DNA of 64,000 nt from Chryseobacterium sp. G0201 (lineage in GTDB: Bacteria; Bacteroidota; Bacteroidia; Flavobacteriales; Weeksellaceae), in NCBI RefSeq assembly GCF_003815655.1, contig NZ_CP033917.1, forward strand, positions 3,906,001-3,970,000. The letters run 5' to 3'. Made by a program: the position numbers and the translations under genes. This document shows, in pieces, positions 24,797 through 33,158 of the stretch; positions within the stretch are counted from its first letter, which is position 1, and each line of letters starts with the position of its first letter. The notes below the pieces were generated by a model. That model was not told the DNA's origin and ran no database searches. It saw nothing but the letters and a program-made list of their open reading frames with translations.

Positions 24797-26641
24797 TTAA
24801 AGATTATTTTCAACGGCGCCTACCTTTTCTCGAAATAATTCGATCGGTTTGTCCAGTAAAACGGCAATTACTGTCATATTTTTGTCAAGCCTTTCTCTTG
24901 GAATGTCAATATAAATAATTCCTGGCTTGTCACTCCAATATAATTTGTTGTAAGATCTATAATTAACCAAAGAACCTTCCCCTACAATTCTGATTCTTGC
25001 GATTCCATTTTTTATTCCTTTTAAAGCAATTGGTCCGGTGGGAGTTCCTTCCACAAAAAGATAAAGCGTCTGTTTGTCTTTTGAAAGGACACTATTTCCG
25101 GAATAATGCCCGTTTGGCAAACCTTTTTCTGTTTCTAACAGAACTTCGGCATTTTTGCTGATCCAATTAATGGTTTCAATATTGGTTTTTGATGATTTTG
25201 GAAGTTTCATATCCATTCCGTCACTTGTTAATCCTGAATTATTAAAAATATTATTTCCAGCATGAAGCTGTTCAGCGATTTCGAAGGTAGCAGATTTAGA
25301 ATTTTTATCCTCTAAAATTTGATTGAGCGAAAGGTTGTCCTTTTTTATAATCTTTGAAAAGGTTATTTTGTCATTAAAATCCAATTCAACAACCGTTACA
25401 TCCTGATCAAATTTGACATTTGAAAAACTGATTGTCACATTTCCGTTATTGTCAGCTCTAAAATTGACTTTCCCATTATCATCTCCAACAATTTTTGCTG
25501 ATTTTGGCATAGAATTTAAACCGTAAACCTTTATGAAATCTTTCGCTTCTTCCAAATAAAGGAATAATTTTTTTCCGTCTTTTGACATCGCAGATTTACC
25601 TTTATAATTATCAAAAGGCAATCCGTGTCTTGTTCCGTAAATAGCGTCGGGATGTTTTGAAGTCCATCTTGCTAAATTTTTTAAAATTTCAACTTGTTCG
25701 GCTGGAATTGTTCCATCAGCTTTCGGACCAATATCCAGCAATAAATTTCCGCCCATACTGATCACGTCTGCCAATGTTCTCACGATCATATTTGGCGTTT
25801 TATAATTCTTGTCAAAAGGCTGATAACCCCACGCATCATTCATTGTATAGCATAATTCCCAATAGTCACTTTGAGGATTTATAACCGGAATTCCCTGTTC
25901 AGGAGTTTCGTAGTCACCATGAGTATTTAGCCTTGAATTGATGATAATATTAGGATTGTATTTTCTTAAATTTTCTAATGTTTTCGGCGCCTGCCATTCT
26001 TCCGATGAATGCTCCCAATCACCATCAAACCATAATAGATCAGGCTTAAATTGATTGGAAAGATCATTGAGCTGATTTTGATAATAATTGACAAAATTTG
26101 CCCAACGTTTGGGATCATTTTTAATCTCGTATCGTTTTTTTGTTTTGGTATTGTTGTCGTAATAAGAATGGCTCCAATCGGGAAGAGAGTAGTATAGACC
26201 TGTTTTTAAACCTGATTTTTTAAGTTCTGAAATAAAAGGCGCCAAAACATCTTTTTTAGCTAAAGAGTTTTTAGGAATTGTTGTCGCTTTTTCAGCTTTA
26301 GAATCCCAAAGAGAAACTCCGTCGTGGTGTTTTGTGGTGATGACAGCATATTTTGCACCGGAATCTTTAATTAATTTTACCCATTCATCCGGTTTATATA
26401 GTGAAGCAGAAAAGCCATCAAGTTGCTTCATGTAATTTTCATGATTGATATAATTATTGAAAAAAGACCATGATTCTGCAATTCCATCAACCGAATAAAT
26501 CCCCCAATGAATAAAAATTCCCAGTTTGGCATCCTGAAACCATTCCATTTTTTTGTTTTCGGGTGATTGGGTCTGAGAATGGAGAGTACCGGTTGCCAAA
26601 ATTAATCCTAATAAAAATGTCCGAGTAATTTTACTTTTCAT
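24797..26641 (-). CDS. Alpha-L-fucosidase, GH29 family
   Basis: The product has 614 residues from the ATG at 26641, which gives a clean signal peptide (MKSKITRTFLLGLILATGTL). An upstream ATG at 26692 would add 17 residues in front of that signal and is less likely. GH29 landmarks: WFQDAKLGIFIHWGIYSV, AKYAVITTKHHDGVSLWDS and the nucleophile Asp in LLWFDGDWEHSS, then MGGNLLLDIGPKADG. The C-terminal third holds beta-sandwich material common in these enzymes. It should release fucose from glycans outside the cytoplasm. No partner glycosidase or SusCD pair is nearby. Confidence 0.92.
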   Translation of the reverse strand: MKSKITRTFLLGLILATGTLHSQTQSPENKKMEWFQDAKLGIFIHWGIYSVDGIAESWSFFNNYINHENYMKQLDGFSASLYKPDEWVKLIKDSGAKYAVITTKHHDGVSLWDSKAEKATTIPKNSLAKKDVLAPFISELKKSGLKTGLYYSLPDWSHSYYDNNTKTKKRYEIKNDPKRWANFVNYYQNQLNDLSNQFKPDLLWFDGDWEHSSEEWQAPKTLENLRKYNPNIIINSRLNTHGDYETPEQGIPVINPQSDYWELCYTMNDAWGYQPFDKNYKTPNMIVRTLADVISMGGNLLLDIGPKADGTIPAEQVEILKNLARWTSKHPDAIYGTRHGLPFDNYKGKSAMSKDGKKLFLYLEEAKDFIKVYGLNSMPKSAKIVGDDNGKVNFRADNNGNVTISFSNVKFDQDVTVVELDFNDKITFSKIIKKDNLSLNQILEDKNSKSATFEIAEQLHAGNNIFNNSGLTSDGMDMKLPKSSKTNIETINWISKNAEVLLETEKGLPNGHYSGNSVLSKDKQTLYLFVEGTPTGPIALKGIKNGIARIRIVGEGSLVNYRSYNKLYWSDKPGIIYIDIPRERLDKNMTVIAVLLDKPIELFREKVGAVENNL

Positions 26642-26829
26642 CTTGCTTGTTTTACCGACTAAAATAGGAAAACTTGATAATATTTTCTTCACGGAATTTA
26701 ATTATTATGTTAAACATAAAGAGTATTCTAATTTTTGAGGTTAATATTTGAAATTATTACACCTAAACTTATTTTTTAATGTATTATTTTTATATTTCTA
26801 CTAAAAACTAAATCATCAAATTAAAATAT

Positions 26830-27321
26830 ATGAAAATGACAACAATCGTGTTAATTGTCACAGCCGTATTAACAGCTCTGATAGCGGGGCTTTTCTACGC
26901 ATATTCCTGTTCTGTAGTTCTGGGATTAGGAAAATTATCAGACGCTGAATATCTTAAATCTATGCAGTCTATTAACCGGGAGATATTAAATCCTGTGTTT
27001 TTTGTGAGTTTTATGGGAACTGTAGTTCTACTTCCGGTTTCTACATTTATGTATCGGGCACAAAATCCCGTTTTCATTTTACTTCTTTTAGCAACAATCG
27101 CTTATTTGATAGGAGTATTTGGAGTGACAATCGTTGGAAATGTTCCTCTAAATGATCAATTAGACAAGTTTGATATCGTAAATTCTACAAAAGAAGGAAT
27201 AAAGCAAATGCGTGAAAATTTCGAAAACAGATGGAATTTTTTAAACAACATAAGAACCGTATTTTCTGTAATCAGCATACTTTTAGTGGTTTGCGCCTGC
27301 GTTTGGAATAAAGTTGAATAA
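26830..27321 (+). CDS. DUF1772 (anthrone oxygenase-like) membrane protein
   Basis: The product has 163 residues and four hydrophobic helices (about 5-30, 55-75, 80-105, 138-158). The conserved NVPLNDQLD and ENRWNFLNNIRTVFSV segments identify the DUF1772 / anthrone oxygenase family of small integral membrane proteins. Biochemical function in bacteria is not established. It stands alone, divergent from the fucosidase gene. Confidence 0.82.
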   Translation: MKMTTIVLIVTAVLTALIAGLFYAYSCSVVLGLGKLSDAEYLKSMQSINREILNPVFFVSFMGTVVLLPVSTFMYRAQNPVFILLLLATIAYLIGVFGVTIVGNVPLNDQLDKFDIVNSTKEGIKQMRENFENRWNFLNNIRTVFSVISILLVVCACVWNKVE

Positions 27322-27465
27322 AGATTTATTTAACTAAAAAATTTTCTATTAAGTATAAATACTTAACGAAAATTCAGTGTTTTTACGGATGTTTTTAATG
27401 AAATTAATGTAGATCTTTACATCAGAATTACAAAAGGAAGTTTAAACACTAAGCTTTAAAAAACG

Positions 27466-27500
27466 AAAACTAATAACCATCATAAGCTCAGATTACAGAG
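27466..27500. repeat. Recurring intergenic element, copy B
   Basis: It has AAAACTAATAACCAT followed by CTCAGATTACAGAG, matching copy A at 24111-24150. It is followed directly by the plus-strand terminator at 27508, which suggests a short untranslated RNA or a 3' UTR element. Confidence 0.45.
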
Positions 27501-27507
27501 TAAGAAA

Positions 27508-27533
27508 GGCAGCCCTAAAGCTGCCTTTTTCTT
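27508..27533 (+). terminator. Plus-strand terminator
   Basis: The stem GGCAGC / GCTGCC with a CCTAAA loop is followed by T5CT3. Confidence 0.85.
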
Positions 27534-27552
27534 TATTTAAAAACTAAAATAA

Positions 27553-28203
27553 TTAAATTTTTAAAAGCTCAATGGTTCTTTCAGGGCTATCTGCCGAGAA
27601 AACTGCATTTCCTGCAACCAAAACATCTGCTCCTGCTTCGAAAAGTTTTGAAGCGTTATCAAGGTTTACACCTCCATCAATTTCAATTAGAGCGGTAGAA
27701 TTATTGCTTAAAATTAAATCTTTCGTTTCAGCAATTTTCTTGTAGGTATTTTCGATGAATTTTTGTCCGCCAAATCCTGGATTTACACTCATTAATAATA
27801 CAAGATCAACATCAGCGATAATATCTTCCAACATCAAAACCGGAGTAGAAGGGTTTAAAACAACGCCTGCTTTTGCTCCCAAACTCTGAATATGATGAAT
27901 CGTTCTGTGAAGATGCGTGCAAGCTTCATAATGCACAGAAATAAGATCAGCACCATGATTGATGAATTCTTCAACATACTTTTCAGGTTCTACGATCATC
28001 AAATGTACATCTACAAATTTTTTGGCATGCTGTTGAACAGTTTTCATCACAGGAAAACCGAATGAAATATTAGGTACAAACCTTCCATCCATCACATCCA
28101 CATGGAACCAGTCGGCCTGAGAGTTATTCAACATCTCAATATCTCTTTGCAGATTCCCAAAGTCTGCAGATAAAAGGGAAGGCGCAATAAGCTTCGTTTT
28201 CAT
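27553..28203 (-). CDS. rpe: Ribulose-phosphate 3-epimerase
   Basis: The product has 216 residues, standard length. Signatures: APSLLSADFGNLQRDIEML, the metal-ligand Asp in WFHVDVMDGRFVPN, VHLMIVEP, SVNPGFGGQKFI and EIDGGVN, ending VAGNAVF. It interconverts ribulose-5-phosphate and xylulose-5-phosphate in the pentose phosphate pathway. It is preceded by an inverted repeat (28217-28297) that separates it from the M42 peptidase gene. Confidence 0.96.
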   Translation of the reverse strand: MKTKLIAPSLLSADFGNLQRDIEMLNNSQADWFHVDVMDGRFVPNISFGFPVMKTVQQHAKKFVDVHLMIVEPEKYVEEFINHGADLISVHYEACTHLHRTIHHIQSLGAKAGVVLNPSTPVLMLEDIIADVDLVLLMSVNPGFGGQKFIENTYKKIAETKDLILSNNSTALIEIDGGVNLDNASKLFEAGADVLVAGNAVFSADSPERTIELLKI

Positions 28204-28216
28204 TTTTACTTTTTAC

Positions 28217-28297
28217 TTAGATATTAGAGGTTAGAAATTAGATATTAGACAGCAGGGCGTTAATTTTTGAGACTAACTTCTAATTTCTAATATCTAA
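28217..28297. repeat. Inverted repeat between rpe and the M42 peptidase gene
   Basis: Two 25-base arms (28217-28241 and 28273-28297) pair at 22 of 25 positions and are built from TTAGA/TATTAGA units. There is no T-run suited to a terminator for the minus-strand upstream gene beyond TTTTTACTTTTTACTT on one side. Probably a dispersed palindromic element. Confidence 0.6.
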
Positions 28298-28307
28298 CTT
28301 CTTTTTC

Positions 28308-29381
28308 TTAATGATATTTCAACTTCATTTCCGGTTTTATTTTCAAAATAGTTTCGTAGATCAGTTTAATTACATTTCCTACGTCTTCTTTAGAAACCAT
28401 TTCCACGGTTGTGTGCATGTAGCGCAAAGGTAAAGAAATTAAAGCACTCGGAACTCCGCCGTTGGAGTGCGCAAATGCATCAGTGTCAGTACCGGTAGCT
28501 CTGCTTGCTGCCGCTCTTTGAAAAGGGATTTTTTTAGTTTTTGCAGTATCAATAATCAATTCTCTGATCAAGTGATGTACGCTTGGTGCAAAGAAAACAA
28601 CTGGTCCGTCACCACATTTTTGGTCACCTTCTTTTTTCTTTTCGATCATTGGAGTGGTCGTGTCGTGGGTAACATCTGTAACAATGGCGATATTAGGTTT
28701 GATAGTATCTGCAATCATATCAGCTCCATACAAACCAACTTCTTCCTGAACGGAATTGGTGATATATAAACCAAATGGAATCGTTTTTTTGTTTTCTTTT
28801 AAAAGTCTTGCCACTTCAGCGATCATGAAACCTCCGATTCTGTTGTCTAGAGCTCTACAAACGAAGTAACGGTCATTCATTTCGAAGAATTCGTCAGGGT
28901 AAGTGATCATACAGCCAACATAAATTCCCATTTCTTCAACCTCTTTTTTGGTAGTTGCTCCACAGTCGATAAAGATATTTTCAATCTTTGGAATAGGTTC
29001 ATTTTGATTGGTTCTTGTATGAATGGCTGGCCATCCGAAAACGCCTTTTACAATTCCGTTTTCTCCGTGGATGTGAACCACTTTTGATGGTGCAATGGTC
29101 TGATCTGAGCCTCCGTTTCGGATCACATAGATCAATCCGTCATCTGTAATGTAATTTACATACCAAGAGATCTCATCAGCGTGTGCTTCAATAACTACTT
29201 TAAATTCGGCATCGGGATTAATTATTCCATAGCAGGTTCCATAATGATCTACTTCAATTTTGTCAACATAAGGTCTGATATAGTCCATCCAGACTTCCTG
29301 TCCCTTGTGTTCATATCCGGTTGGCGATGAAGTGTTTAAGTATTTTTCTAAAAATTTCAAAGATTTCTTCTCAAATTTCAT
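28308..29381 (-). CDS. M42-family metallopeptidase (glutamyl aminopeptidase/endoglucanase family)
   Basis: The product has 357 residues. M42 landmarks: SSPTGYEHKGQEVWMDY, the zinc His in VIEAHADEI, the bridging Asp in CRALDNRIGGFM, the catalytic Glu in SVQEEVGLYGAD, VTDVTHDTT and the last His in LRYMHTTVEM. It is a cytoplasmic dinuclear aminopeptidase; substrate preference is not readable. Its start lies 51 bases from the divergent DUF4294 gene. Confidence 0.9.
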   Translation of the reverse strand: MKFEKKSLKFLEKYLNTSSPTGYEHKGQEVWMDYIRPYVDKIEVDHYGTCYGIINPDAEFKVVIEAHADEISWYVNYITDDGLIYVIRNGGSDQTIAPSKVVHIHGENGIVKGVFGWPAIHTRTNQNEPIPKIENIFIDCGATTKKEVEEMGIYVGCMITYPDEFFEMNDRYFVCRALDNRIGGFMIAEVARLLKENKKTIPFGLYITNSVQEEVGLYGADMIADTIKPNIAIVTDVTHDTTTPMIEKKKEGDQKCGDGPVVFFAPSVHHLIRELIIDTAKTKKIPFQRAAASRATGTDTDAFAHSNGGVPSALISLPLRYMHTTVEMVSKEDVGNVIKLIYETILKIKPEMKLKYH

Positions 29382-29432
29382 AAAAAGGAATGATTTTTGC
29401 GTTTAATTTTTGTTCTAATACGTGTAAAAATA

Positions 29433-30137
29433 ATGAATTTTACTAAGATTGTTTATCTTTTTCTTTTCTTTTTTGGTGTCTTTGTTTTCGGGCAAAGGGA
29501 TTCCGTGATTGCGAAGCCGTTAAGCCAATATCCACAAGAGTTGTTAAAAGTGGATGAATTTGGAAATAAATATTACTACGATGAAAGCCAAAAAGCCAGA
29601 ATCTACGAGATCAACGGAGAAACTGTGGTTGCCATGGATGAGTTGGTCTTAGTGAATAAACCGAAATTCAACAATCAGCTTGATAAAAATTATTATTATT
29701 TTCTTAATAAAAAATTATACAGAGTTTATCCTTTATTTGTGACCGCTCTTCAGCAGTACAGAGATATTCAGAAGGAAATGACCGATTTGGATAGTAAGGC
29801 TAAAAGAAAATATATAAAAGACAGGCAAAGTATGCTGGCTGATCAATATGAAAAACAATTGAGAGACCTTACCACAACAGAAGGGCAGGTTTTTGCAAAG
29901 TTGATGAACAGAGCCACAGGCAAAAATGTATTTGAAATCATTAAAGAACTAAGAGGTGGATGGAGTGCATTTTGGTGGAATGTAAAAGGTAAAATGGCAG
30001 ATATAGATCTTAAAGACCAATATAACCCACGTAAAAATAGAACAGACGAATTTTTAGAGTCTCTCCTGCAATCCAATTGGAATTCCGGTTATTTGCAGCC
30101 TTATCCTGGTGCAAATACTTTTAAATCTCCGAAATAA
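29433..30137 (+). CDS. DUF4294 secreted protein
   Basis: The product has 234 residues from the ATG at 29433, which gives a signal peptide (MNFTKIVYLFLFFFGVFVFG). The frame runs 36 bases further to a TTG, but that would put a basic segment before the signal. The conserved block KVDEFGNKYYYDE, then KLYRVYPLFVTALQQYRDIQ, and the C-terminal KELRGGWSAFWWNVKGKMA identify the DUF4294 family of Bacteroidetes. Function unknown; probably periplasmic. Confidence 0.8.
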   Translation: MNFTKIVYLFLFFFGVFVFGQRDSVIAKPLSQYPQELLKVDEFGNKYYYDESQKARIYEINGETVVAMDELVLVNKPKFNNQLDKNYYYFLNKKLYRVYPLFVTALQQYRDIQKEMTDLDSKAKRKYIKDRQSMLADQYEKQLRDLTTTEGQVFAKLMNRATGKNVFEIIKELRGGWSAFWWNVKGKMADIDLKDQYNPRKNRTDEFLESLLQSNWNSGYLQPYPGANTFKSPK

Positions 30138-30162
30138 AAACAAACAAATAAATAATACAACA

Positions 30163-30197
30163 ATAAAAAATACCTGTAAATTTTACAGGTATTTTTC
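30163..30197. terminator. Bidirectional terminator overlapping the Nudix gene end
   Basis: The stem AATACCTGTAAA / TTTACAGGTATT (30169-30180 and 30182-30193) is flanked by A6 and T5. The right arm covers the last codons of the minus-strand Nudix gene. Confidence 0.85.
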
Positions 30198-30599
30198 TTT
30201 TAATTTATCGAATACTACTTTATCTACAGGCAAAGGAAACGGATTATTCGGTCTGTCGATTGGGATCCATTCTGTTTTTTCGATACAAGGATCAAGGATA
30301 ATAAAATCCTCTTCGTTGATAATATTTACTATATAATATATGGTAAGCAATTGTTCGTTCTCTCTGAAACGCGAAACCAGAAAATTTTCCTGTGTATAGA
30401 AATGTTCTACAATCTCTATTTTCACATTAAGTTCTTCATCAAATTCGCGATGTAAACATTCAATAAGTCCCTCTCCATATTCTAAACCGCCTCCCGGAAA
30501 TTTCATTAAAGGTTCTCCTGCGTATTCTTCAAATAGTGTCAGAACTTTTTTGTCTTTTACAGCACAGGCATAGACTCTCACGTTGATCTTATCTATCAT
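30183..30599 (-). CDS. Nudix hydrolase
   Basis: The product has 138 residues. The Nudix box is complete (GGGLEYGEGLIECLHREF followed by DEELNV). It should cleave a nucleoside diphosphate linked to another group; the exact substrate is unknown. It is the second minus-strand gene after mnmD, separated from it by an inverted repeat. Confidence 0.88.
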   Translation of the reverse strand: MIDKINVRVYACAVKDKKVLTLFEEYAGEPLMKFPGGGLEYGEGLIECLHREFDEELNVKIEIVEHFYTQENFLVSRFRENEQLLTIYYIVNIINEEDFIILDPCIEKTEWIPIDRPNNPFPLPVDKVVFDKLKEKYL

Positions 30600-30637
30600 A
30601 TATAATAATTTGTATAGCTAATGTAAGGAAAATTGTT

Positions 30638-30727
30638 AAAAGTTATGAGTTATAAATTATGAGTTAAATCAAATGCTATAAATATTCTACACATTCTAAA
30701 ACTTATAACCCACAACTCCTAACTTTT
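30638..30727. repeat. Inverted repeat between Nudix and mnmD genes
   Basis: Imperfect 28-base arms (30638-30665 and 30700-30727; roughly three quarters paired) made of AGTTATGAGTT-like units. The right arm reaches the mnmD stop. Probably a dispersed intergenic palindrome. Confidence 0.5.
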
Positions 30728-31400
30728 AAAGTTTAACCGCATTAATCATCTCCCTTTTCCCTGGCGGACCTTGTTTCTTTTCTACTTTAAAATTAAGTTC
30801 CTGAAGAATCCTTCTTACGCTTCCTTTAGAAGAGTAGGTTGTTAATAAGCCGTTAACACTCATTTTATCTGAAACTATTTCAAATAATGGCTTTTCCCAA
30901 AGATCTGGCTGAACTCTTGCGCCAAAACAGTCAAAATAAACAAGGTTGATTTTAGGTAACTCAATGTCTTTCAGATCAAAGAAGTCACATTGGATCTTTT
31001 TAAGATTGATTCCATTAATAATTTCAACCGATTTACCCCATTCTGCTTGATGAATTTTTTGATAAATTTCTTTTAATTCTGGGTTGTCAAAATGCTCAAA
31101 GTAGGCTAAATCTTCAATTTCTGATTCATTTATGGGATACTTTTCCAGGGTAAAATAGTTGATGATATGATTTTTGTCAGTTTTTAAATATTCATTAATT
31201 GTAACCAAAACATTCAAACCTGTTCCAAAACCGAGTTCTAAAATATTAATTTCGTAATCATTTATTAGATTTAATCCATTTTTAATAAACACATGTTCTG
31301 CTTCTTGTAGTGCTCCGTGGTGTGAATGGTAGTTTTCATTTAAATCATTGATAAACAAAGTTTTACTACCGTCATTCGTGGTCTTAATTTCTCGTTTCAA
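30726..31400 (-). CDS. mnmD: tRNA 5-methylaminomethyl-2-thiouridine methyltransferase
   Basis: About 224 residues from a TTG at 31400, giving the family's usual start MKREIKTTNDGSKTL. The frame extends to another TTG at 31415, but that lies inside the -7 box at 31413-31420. Landmarks: ENYHSHHGALQEAEHVFI, the SAM-binding ILELGFGTGLNVL, and YFDCFGARVQPDLWE with TYSSKGSVRRIL. It is the stand-alone MnmC2-type domain that methylates nm5(s2)U34 of tRNA. No FAD domain is fused. The TTG start and near-leaderless promoter are unusual. Confidence 0.85.
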   Translation of the reverse strand: MKREIKTTNDGSKTLFINDLNENYHSHHGALQEAEHVFIKNGLNLINDYEINILELGFGTGLNVLVTINEYLKTDKNHIINYFTLEKYPINESEIEDLAYFEHFDNPELKEIYQKIHQAEWGKSVEIINGINLKKIQCDFFDLKDIELPKINLVYFDCFGARVQPDLWEKPLFEIVSDKMSVNGLLTTYSSKGSVRRILQELNFKVEKKQGPPGKREMINAVKL

Positions 31401-31412
31401 GCTTTTTTTTGT

Positions 31413-31459
31413 CAAATTTAATGTAAAATTTTTATATTTAGAAAATTATGTTAAATTTG
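31413..31459. promoter_or_regulatory. Divergent -7 boxes for mnmD (minus) and ilvE (plus)
   Basis: CAAATTTA at 31413-31420 is TAAATTTG on the minus strand. TAAATTTG at 31452-31459 serves the plus strand, 25 bases before ilvE. The minus-strand box is so close to mnmD that the transcript would be nearly leaderless. Confidence 0.5.
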
Positions 31460-31484
31460 TAGAACATCATAAAAAATTTTAGAA

Positions 31485-32558
31485 ATGATAATTCAAAAAA
31501 CTGAAAACTCCAGAATTTCTACATTCGACCCAAACAATTTTTCTTTCGGAAATACTTTTATAGATCATATGATAATATGTGAGTATGAAGACGGAAAATG
31601 GGGGGATGTAAAATTAGTTCCTTATGGTCCTTTAATGTTTACACCAGCGATGATGGGGGTAAACTACGGACAGGCTTGTTTTGAGGGTATGAAAGCCTAT
31701 AAAGACAAAGACGGGCAGGTTTTCCTTTTCAGGCCTGAAAAGAATTTTGAGCGTATCAACAAGTCGGCTACGCGTCTTGCAATGCCGGAAGTTACGGAAG
31801 AAATGTTTCTAGACGGTTTAAAAGCATTGGTAGACCTTGATAGAGGCTGGATTCCTTCTGGAGAGGGAATGTCACTGTATATCAGACCATTGATCTTCGC
31901 TACGGAAGAAGCATTGAAAGCTAGAGTTTCTAATAAATATATGTTCGCTATCGTTGCAACACCTGCAAAGAGCTATTATACAGAGCCGGTTTCTGTTAAA
32001 ATTTCAGACCATTATTCAAGAGCGGCAAGCGGTGGTGTAGGTTCTGCTAAAGCAGCAGGAAACTATGCGGCATCTTTTTACCCGACTCAATTGGCAATGG
32101 ATGAAGGATATGAGCAGATTATCTGGACTGATGATGCTACACACGAATATTTCGAAGAAAGTGGAACAATGAATGTTTTCGTTAGAATTAACGATACAAT
32201 TTATACTCCGCCAACTTCTGAGAAAATTTTAGATGGTGTTACGAGAGACAGTTTTATTCAGTTAGCTAAGAAAAGAGGAATTGAAGTAAAGGTTGAACCA
32301 ATTTCTGTAAAAGCTGTTGTAGAAGCTCAAAAGAACGGAACACTGAAAGAAGTTTGGGGAGTTGGAACTGCGGTTGTAACTACGGTTTTCCAAGCTTTAG
32401 GATATAACGGTGATAAATTACAGTTACCTGTACTTTCTGATGATGAAAGTTTTGCGGCTACGCTTAAAAATGATTTAGTTAATATTCAGACTAACGTTGC
32501 AGAAGATACTTTCGGATGGAGAGTCGTGGTTGAGAAAAATGTTCTTGAAACAGTTTAA
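31485..32558 (+). CDS. ilvE: Branched-chain amino acid aminotransferase
   Basis: The product has 357 residues, class IV PLP aminotransferase of the long BCAT type. Landmarks: YGQACFEGMKAYKDKDG, FRPEKNFERINKSATRLAMP, SLYIRPLIFATE, the AAGNYAAS lysine-following segment, FEESGTMNVFV and DGVTRDSFIQLAKKRGIEV. It performs the last step of Leu, Ile and Val synthesis. It is a single-gene unit with a strong terminator at 32582. Confidence 0.95.
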   Translation: MIIQKTENSRISTFDPNNFSFGNTFIDHMIICEYEDGKWGDVKLVPYGPLMFTPAMMGVNYGQACFEGMKAYKDKDGQVFLFRPEKNFERINKSATRLAMPEVTEEMFLDGLKALVDLDRGWIPSGEGMSLYIRPLIFATEEALKARVSNKYMFAIVATPAKSYYTEPVSVKISDHYSRAASGGVGSAKAAGNYAASFYPTQLAMDEGYEQIIWTDDATHEYFEESGTMNVFVRINDTIYTPPTSEKILDGVTRDSFIQLAKKRGIEVKVEPISVKAVVEAQKNGTLKEVWGVGTAVVTTVFQALGYNGDKLQLPVLSDDESFAATLKNDLVNIQTNVAEDTFGWRVVVEKNVLETV

Positions 32559-32579
32559 TTCAACACAGAAAAATTATAT

Positions 32580-32609
32580 AAAAGCCAAGAGATTCTTGGC
32601 TTTTTTTGT
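32580..32609 (+). terminator. Terminator of ilvE
   Basis: The stem AAGCCAAGA / TCTTGGCTT with a GAT loop is followed by a T-run. Confidence 0.9.
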
Positions 32610-32648
32610 TTCTTATATCCTGTGAAATGCGTATTTTCGCAAAAGTTT

Positions 32649-33158
32649 ATGAAAAAAATACTCTTCATATCGGTATTAAGTTTGTTGGGCTGTAACAGAA
32701 GTGCACAGGTTCATCCGCCTGTTGGTGGTGTTTTAAGTAAAAAAGATTTAGATGTCTCTAAAGACAGAATGAAAAATCTAAATTCAATAGAAAGAAACCA
32801 GATCCAGCAATGGATCGGGATGCAATCTGTAAAATTTTATCCCACACAGCTTAATTACTGGGTAACTGCCGAAGGTTTTGACACAAGAGAAAGAAGACAG
32901 GATAACACCTTTATTTCTTATTCTTATGATCTGTATGATTTTGATGATACAAAGATCTATGATGAACCTATAACGAGAAGAGATGCCAAATTTGGACACT
33001 TTGATGAATTGAAAGCGGTAGAAAATGCACTCCGTTTTATACATGATGGGGAAGAAGTTACGCTTTTGGTACCGTCTGCACTGGCCTATGGAACCTATGG
33101 AGACGAGAAAAAAATAGATAACGATATACCATTGATCATAAAATTAAAAGCATTATAA
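32649..33158 (+). CDS. FKBP-type prolyl isomerase lipoprotein
   Basis: The product has 169 residues from the ATG at 32649 (MKKILFISVLSLLGC; lipobox LLGC, Cys15). A GTG 27 bases earlier is rejected because it would displace the lipoprotein signal. The C-terminal 100 residues follow an FKBP pattern (FDDTKIYDEPITRRDAKFG, EEVTLLVPSALAYGTYGDE, DIPLIIKLKAL) though divergent. Similar lipoproteins (GldI-like) occur in gliding flavobacteria; a link to gliding is not shown here. Its stop overlaps the next start (TAATG), so the two genes are translationally coupled. Confidence 0.78.
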   Translation: MKKILFISVLSLLGCNRSAQVHPPVGGVLSKKDLDVSKDRMKNLNSIERNQIQQWIGMQSVKFYPTQLNYWVTAEGFDTRERRQDNTFISYSYDLYDFDDTKIYDEPITRRDAKFGHFDELKAVENALRFIHDGEEVTLLVPSALAYGTYGDEKKIDNDIPLIIKLKAL

